From the NCBI GenBank assembly GCA_022566315.1, contig JADFJC010000002.1, positions 34,900 to 98,899 of the forward strand: DNA of 64,000 nt, in the 5' to 3' direction. The translations under genes were made by a program, and so were the position numbers. Under the pieces are notes generated by a model. That model was not told the DNA's origin. It was given only the letters and a program-made list of their open reading frames with translations, and searched no databases. Source of the stretch: Planctomycetota bacterium. GTDB lineage: Bacteria; Planctomycetota; Phycisphaerae; Sedimentisphaerales; Anaerobacaceae. Below, in pieces: positions 9,919 to 19,957 of the stretch (positions are counted from its first letter, which is position 1; every line of letters starts with the position of its first letter).

Positions 9919-11238
9919 TTGGGAAATAACGCTGTTATCCAAGTGAATGGAGTATCCAAGAAGTTTTGCCGGAGCCTGAAGCGTTCGATGTGGTACGGCT
10001 TCCATGATATATTACGAGATACGGCTGGTCTTCGTTCCCAATCAGACCGGCTGCGCCGGAAGGAATTTTGGGCGGTTGATGACGTTTCTTTCGAGCTTAA
10101 AAAGGGAGAAACTCTGGGCATTATCGGCCCCAATGGTGCCGGGAAAACTACCCTTCTAAAGATGCTAAATGGTATTATCATACCTGATAAAGGTAACCTT
10201 CGAATAAAAGGCCGTGTCGGTGCCCTCATTCAAATTGGAGCCGGGTTTCATCCACAACTAACCGGCAGAGAAAACATCTATATTAACGGCGCTATCTTAG
10301 GTATGGGTAAACGCGAGATTGATAAGAAATTTGACGCTATCGTTGAATTTGCTGACATTGGAGATTTTTTAGACACGCCGGTTAAGCACTATTCAAGCGG
10401 TATGTTTGTAAGATTGGGCTTTGCTGTAGCAATACATTGTGAGCTGGATATACTCGTTGTGGACGAAATACTGGCAGTGGGGGATACAGCATTCAGGCGG
10501 AAATCATCGGAACGTATGAAAGAGCTTATTATGGATGGCAATACGTCAATTATATTGGTCTCTCATAATATGCAAACAGTAGAAGCTATCGCGGATAGAG
10601 CGATTCTTCTTAACGGTGGTAAAATGCTATACTCAGGTAACGTAAATGACGTTGTAGCTGAATACGACCTCTTGATGCGTCCTCGGCATAGGGAAAGAGT
10701 TGGAGCTTCACAAGGTGCCCCTCTTAAGAAAGGGGGATTAGAATTAGTTAAGAAATACGATGGCTATGCAGGCGACGAAGTTTCTATCCGAGGAGTCTGG
10801 CTTGAGTCAGCCGATGGCGAGTGCCGGACCCGGTTTTCCAGCAATGAAGACGTTGCTGTTTGTGTTTCTTATAAGAACTGTTCGAATATTACTATCCAAC
10901 ACGGGTTTGTATGGGTGACTTTTATAAACGAATATAATGTCAACTGCATGGGCGCACGACTACGTTTGGGAGAACACGGGACCCCCAGTATACTTCCAGA
11001 GTCGTGTATTTTACGTGTTTGGTTTCGTCCTCTTCAGCTTGCAACCAGCAACTACAAGATAGCTATTCATTTTTTCGACAAAACTTTTTTAGTTCCGTAT
11101 AGTACGGGACACTATGGGTACGTCAAAGTAGTTAATGATATCCCCACTATTACCCCGGGTGTTAAATCGCCGGTTTGTTGGCCTCCATGTGAATGGAATT
11201 TAGATACATCCTTAGGTAAAGAGGATAGAAAAACATGA
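9919..11238 (+). CDS. Polysaccharide ABC transporter ATP-binding protein with C-terminal domain (Wzt-like)
   Basis: GIIGPNGAGKTTLLKML Walker A, HYSSGMFVRLGFAVAIH signature, LVVDEILAVGD Walker B, ~170-aa extension; TTG start. Confidence 0.92.
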   Translation: MGNNAVIQVNGVSKKFCRSLKRSMWYGFHDILRDTAGLRSQSDRLRRKEFWAVDDVSFELKKGETLGIIGPNGAGKTTLLKMLNGIIIPDKGNLRIKGRVGALIQIGAGFHPQLTGRENIYINGAILGMGKREIDKKFDAIVEFADIGDFLDTPVKHYSSGMFVRLGFAVAIHCELDILVVDEILAVGDTAFRRKSSERMKELIMDGNTSIILVSHNMQTVEAIADRAILLNGGKMLYSGNVNDVVAEYDLLMRPRHRERVGASQGAPLKKGGLELVKKYDGYAGDEVSIRGVWLESADGECRTRFSSNEDVAVCVSYKNCSNITIQHGFVWVTFINEYNVNCMGARLRLGEHGTPSILPESCILRVWFRPLQLATSNYKIAIHFFDKTFLVPYSTGHYGYVKVVNDIPTITPGVKSPVCWPPCEWNLDTSLGKEDRKT

Positions 11239-12110
11239 GAAGAATTTTAGTTAAAATATTAAAGAAATTTGAGTATATGTTATCCAAAGGATATGAGAGC
11301 AGATGTTCTCGAGCCAAGATTCTTTCTATTGAAGGGGATATTGCAACGGTTGAAGCACTCGGGTTGATTTGGAAGTTGGATACAAAGCGCTATTTAGACA
11401 GAGATATTCTGAATAATGGTATATTTGAACCATACTCCACCGAACTTATACAGGAACTTGTGAAGCCAAATATGGTGGTCGGAGACATCGGCGCAAATTT
11501 TGGATATTATGCTCTTCAATTTGGCAGACTAGTAGGTAAGAGTGGATATGTGTATGCCTTTGAGCCAGTACAACGTTACTCGGTTCGTCTTTTGGAACAT
11601 CTTAAATTGAATAATATTACAAACGTGGAGTTCGTAAACAAGGCCTTGTCGAACAGAATAGGAAAAGCACAGATTTCAGTGGGTGAGTGTTCTGCCACAT
11701 TTCACTCGTATTCTTCAAATGGTCCAAAGGAGCTTCAGGAAGTTTCTATCACAACTCTTGACACGTTTGTGAAAGAGCGCGGAATTGGGAGACTTGACTT
11801 TCTCAAAGTCGATTTAGATGGCCATGAGCCAATGTTTCTTGAAGGTGCACAAAATACATTGAGCAAGTTCAAGCCAATAATCCTTATTGAATTTTCTCAG
11901 CCGAACTTACACGCATTCGGTAGTGCTGCTTGGGATCTTGCAGATAAATTAGAAGACTTTGGGTATGTTTTAGTTTCAACTAAGAACAGAAAGATATTTC
12001 CGAATCGGGTAGAATGTCTTAAGGAGGTAGCAAATTATAGTCATAGTGTTGATGTATTGTGCATTCCTTCAGGAAGCGAACTTTTAGATACCTTTAGGGG
12101 CGTGTTGTGA
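11235..12110 (+). CDS. FkbM family methyltransferase
   Basis: VVGDIGANFGYYALQFGRLVGKSGYVYAFEPVQRYSVRLLEHLKLNNITNVEFVNKALS ... LDFLKVDLDGHEPMFLEGA. Confidence 0.9.
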   Translation: MRRILVKILKKFEYMLSKGYESRCSRAKILSIEGDIATVEALGLIWKLDTKRYLDRDILNNGIFEPYSTELIQELVKPNMVVGDIGANFGYYALQFGRLVGKSGYVYAFEPVQRYSVRLLEHLKLNNITNVEFVNKALSNRIGKAQISVGECSATFHSYSSNGPKELQEVSITTLDTFVKERGIGRLDFLKVDLDGHEPMFLEGAQNTLSKFKPIILIEFSQPNLHAFGSAAWDLADKLEDFGYVLVSTKNRKIFPNRVECLKEVANYSHSVDVLCIPSGSELLDTFRGVL

Positions 12111-13099
12111 AAATAAAAATTCTTAATTTTATTAACAAATATAATCAAAAAAGATTTTACAAAAAAAGAAATGCACAAATTTTGTCTAACACTGAAATCT
12201 ATCCCAAGATTGGCATCGTGTTAAACTTGGATTTCCATATGTCAAATAAGTGGACAGTGGCATTAACACCGTATCGAATAAACGCTATCATAAAAGAAAT
12301 GAATAGCATAATAATACAAAATCAAAAGGATTATGATAAATATAAAAATGACTTGGATGTGATAATCGCGGGTGAACCAGGATGGGGCGCCCCACATATT
12401 AAATACGTCAAGAATAAACCCAGATTAAAATATGCTTCTATGAGTGACCCACACAGCAAAATAGTTGAGTGGCAAAATTATTTTTTAGAAAATGACTTTT
12501 CTTATACTCTCGCATATTACTATAACCCTACAATTTTCCACCTTAGAAAGATACCAAAGCACAAAATCATACATTGGACTTGGGCAATACCTGATCAATT
12601 TATAAATGAAAAAGAGGTCAGAATACGCAATCAAAATTACATTTTAATTTTCGGTGCAACGAATGGGGAAGCTTACGAGACTAGAAATTGGTGCAAAAGT
12701 TTCAATTTTGTTCAGACCATGAATTATTCTGGAGTTGAGAATAAGGTCTTAACAGATAGAGAATATTTTGGATGGATAAAGCAATTTGATGCCGTTATTG
12801 CGGCTGGTTCTTTACATCGAAAGTATAGACTTGTGGTGCCCAAATATTTCGAGATAGCTTCTGCTGGTGGTTTGCTGTTTGCTCAAGAAGCAGAAGATTT
12901 GAAACTTTTAGGCTTTGAGGACAAAAAAAACTGTATTATTTTCAATAAGAAAAACTTTGAAGTGCAGGCAAGAACATATTTAGCGAACAAAGAGGCATAT
13001 ACAGATATAAGGAAAGCAGGGAGAAATCTGATTTCGAAAAGGCATACCCTCTCCAAAAGGATCAGTTCGCTTAAGAGTCACATAGTAAGCCATTTGTAG
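12107..13099 (+). CDS. Glycosyltransferase (CgeB/GT1-like C-terminal domain)
   Basis: LVVPKYFEIASAGGLLFAQEAEDLKLLGFEDKKNCIIF; GTG start overlapping the previous stop. Confidence 0.6.
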   Translation: MKIKILNFINKYNQKRFYKKRNAQILSNTEIYPKIGIVLNLDFHMSNKWTVALTPYRINAIIKEMNSIIIQNQKDYDKYKNDLDVIIAGEPGWGAPHIKYVKNKPRLKYASMSDPHSKIVEWQNYFLENDFSYTLAYYYNPTIFHLRKIPKHKIIHWTWAIPDQFINEKEVRIRNQNYILIFGATNGEAYETRNWCKSFNFVQTMNYSGVENKVLTDREYFGWIKQFDAVIAAGSLHRKYRLVVPKYFEIASAGGLLFAQEAEDLKLLGFEDKKNCIIFNKKNFEVQARTYLANKEAYTDIRKAGRNLISKRHTLSKRISSLKSHIVSHL

Positions 13100-13183
13100 A
13101 TAAATATATGAGAAATTTCATTAGAAGATTTTTTAATCAGTTTGACAGAATTTGGATAAGATAGATAGAAAGAGAAGGTGGAT

Positions 13184-14233
13184 ATGCGAATTGCGATTCA
13201 TCCTGATGACTACACGAATCCAAAGACTGGTAAACCTGATGCCTCATCTCCCCTGTGGGCTGAATTATTAGAGAAGGCAGGACACAAAGTAAAGTGGGTC
13301 AACGTCTATCGGGCAGACATTTTGGATCAACTCAAAGGCTGCGATGGCTTCATGTGGCGCTGGGCCCACTTTGGTGGTATGGGACAGATTGCGCGGCGGC
13401 TCTTGCCGGTCATCGAAAACGAATTAGGTTTGGAAGTTTATCCGGACCAGGCAACGTGCTGGCATTACGACGATAAGATCGCCCAGTATTACCTTCTTAC
13501 TGCTGCGGGAATTCCAATGCCAAAGACATGGGTATGGTCTGATAAAGAGCAGGCAAACAAATGGCTGAACGAGGCGCCATTTCCCTTGGTTATCAAGTTG
13601 TGGACAGGAGCCAGTTCGGAAAACGTCCGTCTCGTCCGAGACCACGATGAAGCGAAACTCTGGGTGGATCGCTTATTCGGACCAGGCGTTGGCCATCTCA
13701 ACGAAACGGCTTTAATACCGCCGCCTTGCATATACAAGCGTCTAAGAACTGCTGCACGCGTAATCTTCAAAGGTAAGTATCCTCTGAGGCCGTGGGAGTT
13801 GCATAAGAACTACATCTATTCACAGGAGTTTTTGCCGGCGAACGATTTTGATACAAGAATAACTGTTATTAGAAATCGTGCTTTCGGTTTTAGGCGTTTC
13901 AATCGTCCTGAAGATTTTCGTGCGAGTGGAAGTGGTAACATAGATTATGATGTCTCCAAAGTAGATCCAGAGTGTGTTCGTTTAGGATTCCGTATCGCGA
14001 GGCGTCTGGGAACACAATCGGTCGCGTGTGATTTTTTGCAGCTTAACCAGAAGCCTGTTGTTACAGAAATAAGCTATACATACGCCTCGTGGGCAATCTA
14101 CGATTGTCCTGGTTACTGGGAGTTAGAGGGTGAAGACCTCGTTTGGAAGGCTGGCCATATGTGGCCTGAGGAGGCCCAGATCGAGGATTTCTTGGCTCGA
14201 CTTGAAAAAAGACAACAATCTAAGAGGAATTAA
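13184..14233 (+). CDS. ATP-grasp-fold protein
   Basis: Pre-ATP-grasp-like N-term; YYLLTAAGIPMPKTWVWSDKEQANKWLNEAPFPLVIKLWTGASSENVRLV; ACDFLQLNQKPVVTEIS. Start placed at ATG 13184 (MRIAIHPDD). Confidence 0.75.
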   Translation: MRIAIHPDDYTNPKTGKPDASSPLWAELLEKAGHKVKWVNVYRADILDQLKGCDGFMWRWAHFGGMGQIARRLLPVIENELGLEVYPDQATCWHYDDKIAQYYLLTAAGIPMPKTWVWSDKEQANKWLNEAPFPLVIKLWTGASSENVRLVRDHDEAKLWVDRLFGPGVGHLNETALIPPPCIYKRLRTAARVIFKGKYPLRPWELHKNYIYSQEFLPANDFDTRITVIRNRAFGFRRFNRPEDFRASGSGNIDYDVSKVDPECVRLGFRIARRLGTQSVACDFLQLNQKPVVTEISYTYASWAIYDCPGYWELEGEDLVWKAGHMWPEEAQIEDFLARLEKRQQSKRN

Positions 14234-14235
14234 TA

Positions 14236-15432
14236 TTGCGCATAGCATTTCTAACTCCTGAGTACGTGACGGAATCGAATTTTGACGGCGGATTAGCGAA
14301 TTATCTCCATCGGGTAGCACGAGGGATGAAACAGCGAGGCCATGATGTGGAAATTTTTACGCGTTCGGACCAAAACGAAACTGTTTACCACGAGGGGATA
14401 TTAGTCAATCGGGTCAAGGACAACGGCTTTATATTCAAGTGTGTCAACCGTCTTACGCGATACAGATTTAGACAAACTCTAAATATTCTATCTTTATCAC
14501 ATTGTTTAAGAAAAAGTTTACTTAAAAGACACCGTCATCAACATTTCGACATCGTGCAAGCAAGTAGTTATTTAGCCTGCGGTTTATTTTCAACTTTCTG
14601 TCGGCCTGTGCCAATCATAAGCAGAATATCGAGTTATGAGCCGCTCTGGAGAAAATTTTATAGTAAGCGGCTCACCCGGCAACAACGCTTTAGAGAGTGG
14701 TTGGAGCTGCTGGCTTTACGTTGTAGTAATGCGGTTTATGCACCGAGTGAACTACTCTGTCGTGTTCTAAGAGAGAACGCAAACATAGAAGCAGATGTGT
14801 TACGTCCACCATTTTTCATAGAAACAAACAATTTAGATGAGAGCATATACAAGAAGCACCTTATGGAGAAAAAATACTTGGTTTTCTTTGGATCCATTGG
14901 GCTGCTAAAAGGAGGTGAGGCACTTGCTCGAAGTTTACCTGACCTGTTAGCTACATATCCGAAGATGTTTTTTGTATTCGCAGGCAAAGTATTCGGTGGC
15001 CCCGAAAATAAATCAATGTTAGATTACATCAAGGATAAAACTGGCCGCTATAGTAATCAGATTATATATCTTGGAGTTTTGCCGCATTATCAACTTTACC
15101 CAATAGTAAAGTATTCTCAGGCAGTAGTATTACCATCTTTAATTGACAACCTCCCCAACACAATGTTGGAAGCGATGGCATTGGGCAAAGTCGTTATTGG
15201 AACAAGAGGGTCTAGTTTTGAAGAGTTTATCGACGATGGAATATCAGGTATTCTCGTGGAGGCTGATAATTCCGCCCAGTTATTTCGGGCGATGGAAAGA
15301 GTATGGAATATGAGTGAGGAAGAACGGATAAATATTGGTAGGGTCGCGCAGCAACGTATTGCATCTCTGTCTCCTGAAATAGCCTGTCATAAGCTTGAAC
15401 AGTACCTTCAACAATTTATTCGATCACGGTAA
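14236..15432 (+). CDS. GT4 family glycosyltransferase
   Basis: MRIAFLTPEYVTESNFDGGLANYLHRVARGMKQRGHDVEIFT; VLPSLIDNLPNTMLEAMALGKVVIGTRGSSFEEFI. Confidence 0.92.
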   Translation: MRIAFLTPEYVTESNFDGGLANYLHRVARGMKQRGHDVEIFTRSDQNETVYHEGILVNRVKDNGFIFKCVNRLTRYRFRQTLNILSLSHCLRKSLLKRHRHQHFDIVQASSYLACGLFSTFCRPVPIISRISSYEPLWRKFYSKRLTRQQRFREWLELLALRCSNAVYAPSELLCRVLRENANIEADVLRPPFFIETNNLDESIYKKHLMEKKYLVFFGSIGLLKGGEALARSLPDLLATYPKMFFVFAGKVFGGPENKSMLDYIKDKTGRYSNQIIYLGVLPHYQLYPIVKYSQAVVLPSLIDNLPNTMLEAMALGKVVIGTRGSSFEEFIDDGISGILVEADNSAQLFRAMERVWNMSEEERINIGRVAQQRIASLSPEIACHKLEQYLQQFIRSR

Positions 15433-15607
15433 CTGACAGGTCAATAGATTGTGTGTCGGTCAAGAGTATTCTAAAACAAGGAATATATTTACTGCTCAAA
15501 TCTTTCTGCCTGTATCCTACGCGTAGCGGCCTTAAGCAATTAGTATCGGTGCTGTTGAAGGATGTTTTAAAACTCAAGCAAGTTAACATTAATTAGTGCT
15601 GCTCCTT

Positions 15608-16546
15608 ATGGTTATGGACATATCTGTAGTAGTTTGCACCTGGAATAACGCAAGACAGCTGGCAGTTACGCTGAATGCGATAGCTAATTGTAAGATACCA
15701 GTTTCCGTAAAGTGGGAACTTGTTCTTGTAAACAACAACTGCACAGATGATACAGATATCGTCGTGCAAAAGTTTCGTAACCAATTACCCATAAAGTACA
15801 TCGAAGAACCACATCAGGGTCTTAGCCGGGCTCGAAATGCTGGAGTACAAAGTGCATCTGGCAAGCTGGTGATATTTACAGACGACGATGTTAAACCTTG
15901 CCGGGAATGGATAACAAATTATTGGTTAGCGTATAAAGAGAGACAAAGCATGTGTTTTTTTGGAGGGCCTCTGAAAAGCGAGTTTGAAGGTCGCAAACCA
16001 GATGAAGATTTTCTGGAAGTGGCTCCTGGGTCGGTAAAGGGATACTCGCGTGGAAAGCACCCTAAACAATTAGATTCTGAAGATTTTTTCCTTGCGGCAA
16101 ATTGGGCGTGTCCCTTAGAGATGTTGGAAATGACAGGCGGATTCAATGTAGATAAAGGTTTAAACGCATCTTCTCAGAGAGTGCGTGCGGGTGAAGAGGA
16201 TGATCTGATGAGGCGCTTGAGGAAGCTGGGCATGACAGGCTGGTATCTGCCAGGAGCTTGGGGTACGCATGTGGTACCAGAGCATAAATGCAATCTCAGG
16301 CACATAGGAGACAGAAGCGAGGCCTATGGGGTCGAAATGGCGAAAGAGCGTTATAAGTCGTTGATAGAGTCATTAGCGATGCGGAGAGTTCCCTACTGGA
16401 TGTACAAGAGAGCCTTTGTTGCATGGGTGCGTTGGATTGGGAGTAAATTGTTAAGAAGAAAAGGCTATCGAGAATATTTGAAGTGGCGCCAAATGAAGGG
16501 GATTATATTTAGTGTATCTGAGGAAATAGGCAAAGCAAAAAACTAG
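15608..16546 (+). CDS. GT2 family glycosyltransferase
   Basis: MDISVVVCTWNNARQLAVTL...GLSRARNAGVQSASGKLVIFTDDDVKP. Confidence 0.92.
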   Translation: MVMDISVVVCTWNNARQLAVTLNAIANCKIPVSVKWELVLVNNNCTDDTDIVVQKFRNQLPIKYIEEPHQGLSRARNAGVQSASGKLVIFTDDDVKPCREWITNYWLAYKERQSMCFFGGPLKSEFEGRKPDEDFLEVAPGSVKGYSRGKHPKQLDSEDFFLAANWACPLEMLEMTGGFNVDKGLNASSQRVRAGEEDDLMRRLRKLGMTGWYLPGAWGTHVVPEHKCNLRHIGDRSEAYGVEMAKERYKSLIESLAMRRVPYWMYKRAFVAWVRWIGSKLLRRKGYREYLKWRQMKGIIFSVSEEIGKAKN

Positions 16547-16561
16547 GTCGCTCAACGATAT

Positions 16562-16708
16562 ATGAGAATAGGTCGTGCCGGCCGTGCCTATGTTGAAGCC
16601 AATTACGATATTAACAAATTAAACGACCGACTTGTTGAGATTTATCGAGAGTTGTTAGACGGCAAAATATGTTCAAGCAAACAAAAAGTGGAGATTGTTA
16701 GTGGCTAA
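16562..16708 (+). pseudogene. Orphan C-terminus of a GT4 glycosyltransferase
   Basis: MRIGRAGRAYVEANYDINKLNDRLVEIYRELLDGKICSSKQKVEIVSG* matches the usual GT4 C-terminal helix; no body upstream; overlaps the next GT2 start. Confidence 0.7.
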
Positions 16709-17687
16709 AAGCAAAAATAATCTTGATATTTCAGTTCTCATCGCGACATATAACCGAGCGGAGATTCTTCGCCAGACTTTGGAAAATATGACTTGCCTCG
16801 ATAGAGATGGATTATCGGTTGAACTTGTCGTGGTGGACAACAACAGCTCAGACCATACGAAAGAGGTAATAGAATCCTTTGCTGACAAATTGCCGATTCG
16901 CCATCTTTTTGAGCCAGAACCCGGCAAAAGTCGTGCGTTAAATTATGCGTTGGACAAGGTGATTCTCGGAGATATTATTGTTTTTACCGACGATGACATC
17001 GTCCCACATAAGGACTGGCTGACAGCAATCGTCTCCATCTCTAATCGCTGGCCAGATTACAGCGTATTTGGTGGGAAAATAGATTTAATCTGGCCTAAGG
17101 GGGAAATCCCTATCTGGGCTCAGCAGCAGGCCATTTGGTTCTGGGCCTTTGGCCATCATGATCAGGGGAAGTCTGATTCTCATTATCTGCCGAGGAATTA
17201 TCCGAGTGGAGCAAACTTTTGGGTTCGGCGCAGCACTTTATCTGGAGGGAAACGCTTTGATGAATCTGTCGGCCCTTGTTCAACTAATTTTAAAGCTATG
17301 GGGACGGAAACCTCTCTTCTTCACCAGCTTGTCGTCGATGGGTACGCTGCTATGTATTCGCCCGATGCAGTTGTGGGGCACCACGTCCAGAGAACACTTC
17401 TTTCTGAATCAAATATCAAAAAGAGAGCATATCGATGGGGACGGGGAATGCCTCATAGAAGAACATGTCACCCGACACTTTTTGAAAAGCATCCGTTGAT
17501 GTGGAGACTCCTGCGCGTTTCCTCTTTACTACGGCATGCAGTCAGCTATGTAGGTGCAATGATGTCTTTTTCGTGCGAGCGACGGATCGAAAAAAGTTTG
17601 AACGCGATCGTAGGAATTGGACACGATGTTGAGTCTATCAAGTTAGCTTGGGGAAAATCCGAAAGTAATTCAATCCGTAATAAATAA
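16695..17687 (+). CDS. GT2 family glycosyltransferase
   Basis: DISVLIATYNRAEILRQTLENM...DIIVFTDDDIVPHKDWL. Confidence 0.92.
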   Translation: MLVAKSKNNLDISVLIATYNRAEILRQTLENMTCLDRDGLSVELVVVDNNSSDHTKEVIESFADKLPIRHLFEPEPGKSRALNYALDKVILGDIIVFTDDDIVPHKDWLTAIVSISNRWPDYSVFGGKIDLIWPKGEIPIWAQQQAIWFWAFGHHDQGKSDSHYLPRNYPSGANFWVRRSTLSGGKRFDESVGPCSTNFKAMGTETSLLHQLVVDGYAAMYSPDAVVGHHVQRTLLSESNIKKRAYRWGRGMPHRRTCHPTLFEKHPLMWRLLRVSSLLRHAVSYVGAMMSFSCERRIEKSLNAIVGIGHDVESIKLAWGKSESNSIRNK

Positions 17688-18625
17688 TGAAAAATCCATT
17701 AGTTAGTGTAATTATTCCAACCTATAACCGCAGTCATGTTATTTGCAAAGCGATAGAAAGCGTCCTGCAACAAACGTACCAAAACATTGAATTGATAGTA
17801 GTGGATGATGGCTCAACAGATGATACTCCAAGCAGGCTTGCTGTTTATGGTCAGAGAGTTCGCGTGCTACGTCAGGACAATTCAGGTCCGTCAGTCGCAC
17901 GCAACCGTGGTGTAGAGACATCCCACGGAGAAATTCTTGCTTTTTTGGATTCTGACGACCTCTGGTTACCCACAAAAATAGAGCAACAGGTACACGTCTT
18001 AGAAAACGTAGATAACTCTGTACCTTGCTGCTTATGTAATGCTTTAATCCGTGGAAATCCTGCTAATAAACCCACATCATTTGCTCTTGCTCCTCTTCAG
18101 GCAATGTATGATAAGGGTATATGGCTAAATGTAACAAGTGTATTATCAACTCGCTGTGTTTTCTTCATACAAGCTGTCGCTATTCGTCGGTCATCGTTTG
18201 AGAAAATCGGTGGATTTGACGAAAGCCTTTGGGTGATGGAGGACCACGACTTAGCATTACGATTGTCTTTGGAAGGGCCGTGGGCGTATATCAAAGAGCC
18301 TTTGGTAATTTACAACAAGGGGGCATTCGGCAGCCTTGCAGACCAGGCAAGAAGGGACCCGGTTCAGTTACAGCAATGTATCAAAGCAATACACATGAAG
18401 ATTCTATCGGATAACCGCATCAAAGATAGAAAAACCCAGCGTAATATGCGGTGCACTATACGCACATCTAAAGCAAAGACACAAATCGCAAGAATGTCTC
18501 AGAGTAGTTTCCCTGGAACATCAGTCTTATCTACAATTTTGGACACGATCTTAAAGTTCAAAGCCGCTATCTTTAGGCGTTCTCCCTGGTTTCCCAAAAT
18601 GGAACAAATTCCTTTCGAAATATAG
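17687..18625 (+). CDS. GT2 family glycosyltransferase
   Basis: PLVSVIIPTYNRSHVICKAIESVLQQTYQNIELIVVDDGSTDDT. Confidence 0.94.
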   Translation: MKNPLVSVIIPTYNRSHVICKAIESVLQQTYQNIELIVVDDGSTDDTPSRLAVYGQRVRVLRQDNSGPSVARNRGVETSHGEILAFLDSDDLWLPTKIEQQVHVLENVDNSVPCCLCNALIRGNPANKPTSFALAPLQAMYDKGIWLNVTSVLSTRCVFFIQAVAIRRSSFEKIGGFDESLWVMEDHDLALRLSLEGPWAYIKEPLVIYNKGAFGSLADQARRDPVQLQQCIKAIHMKILSDNRIKDRKTQRNMRCTIRTSKAKTQIARMSQSSFPGTSVLSTILDTILKFKAAIFRRSPWFPKMEQIPFEI

Positions 18626-18670
18626 GTTTCAGAGTTACGTTTTGGAGAAACTCCACCACGAGTTCTAATA

Positions 18671-19957
18671 ATGATTAGCCAGGCAACAGTCGTAATTACC
18701 GTCTTTCTCGGGATTCTGACTTTCGTTGTTCCCAGGAAATATTTTCTGCTGCCATTTATTTTGGCTGCCTGTTTTGTCCCGGCAGATCAGAGAGTGATCA
18801 TCTTTGGTTTAGATTTTACACCCCTGCGGATGCTCGTTCTGGTAGGATTTTTCCGGACTATTTTGTGGGAAGAGCAGTTGACGTTCAAATGGAACCGTTT
18901 TGATAAACTGGTACTGGCATGGGCGATTTGTGGAGCGTTTATATACGTAATACAATGGGCAAATATGAGGGCGTTGATTTACAAGTGTGGAGTGCTATTT
19001 GATGTCATAGGTTTGTACTGGCTTTTTCGAATAAACATAAGTTCCTGGGTTGACGTAAAGCTGGCAACCAAAGTTTTCGCTGTTTGCTCTCTGGTATTGG
19101 CAGTTTTCGTAGGATTGGAATGGGCAACAGGAACGAATCCTTTTGCAATTCTGGGCATGGTAGGAACTAAAGTACGTGAAGGGCGATATCGATGTCAGGC
19201 ATCATTCCCGCATTCCATTATGTTGGGGCTGTTTTGGGCCACCATGGTTCCCTTGTTTATAGGTTTTGCAAGGCAGGACAAGCATAAATTGCTGCTTTGG
19301 TCAGCGGTGGCGGCGAGTATTTTTATTGTTGCAGCTACGGCATCGAGTACGCCGGTTTTAACATTGCTGATAGTACTGATTATTTTATGCGGGTACGGTT
19401 GGCGAAAATATACGGCTTCTGTCGGATGGGGTATTCTTGTCTCGCTGGTCGTCCTTCACATTGTTATGAAAGCGCCCGTCTGGCATTTGATCTCCAGAAT
19501 AAACGTTGTAGGAGGTTCGACTGGCTGGCACCGTTTTTATCTTATTGACCAGGCAATTAACCACTTTGGCGAGTGGATATTTTTAGGCTGTCGCAGCACG
19601 GCACACTGGGGCCGGGGGCTGTCAGATATTACCAACCAATATATTCTTGAAGGAATACGAGGTGGATTTGTAACGCTTGCTCTGTTCTTAGTAATGATAT
19701 ATATGGCTTTGAGGACCCTTTTACGTCTGTCTCTCCAACACCAGGAACATAAGCAGCAGTTTTTAGCCTGGTGTTTTCTCGTAATAATTTTGGGACACTG
19801 CGTGTCTTTTTTTGGTGTATCCTACTTCGGCCAAATAATGATGTGGTGGTATATGACACTGGCGGCGGTCAGCTTTCTTTACGATGATAAGAAACGTGGC
19901 AGACGTATAGTAATACATGAAACTACTCTTCCAAGAAGGCAAAAGAACAAAATATGA
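18671..19957 (+). CDS. O-antigen ligase/polymerase-like membrane protein
   Basis: Polytopic; STGWHRFYLIDQAINHFGEWIFLGCRSTAHWG...GLSDITNQYILEGIRGGFV matches the Wzy/WaaL loop pattern. Confidence 0.8.
   Translation: MISQATVVITVFLGILTFVVPRKYFLLPFILAACFVPADQRVIIFGLDFTPLRMLVLVGFFRTILWEEQLTFKWNRFDKLVLAWAICGAFIYVIQWANMRALIYKCGVLFDVIGLYWLFRINISSWVDVKLATKVFAVCSLVLAVFVGLEWATGTNPFAILGMVGTKVREGRYRCQASFPHSIMLGLFWATMVPLFIGFARQDKHKLLLWSAVAASIFIVAATASSTPVLTLLIVLIILCGYGWRKYTASVGWGILVSLVVLHIVMKAPVWHLISRINVVGGSTGWHRFYLIDQAINHFGEWIFLGCRSTAHWGRGLSDITNQYILEGIRGGFVTLALFLVMIYMALRTLLRLSLQHQEHKQQFLAWCFLVIILGHCVSFFGVSYFGQIMMWWYMTLAAVSFLYDDKKRGRRIVIHETTLPRRQKNKI

Noticed and set aside
13108-13164. 18-codon ORF MRNFIRRFFNQFDRIWIR
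   Set aside because: Too short to support; may be a GT/FkbM N-terminal relic but no independent evidence.
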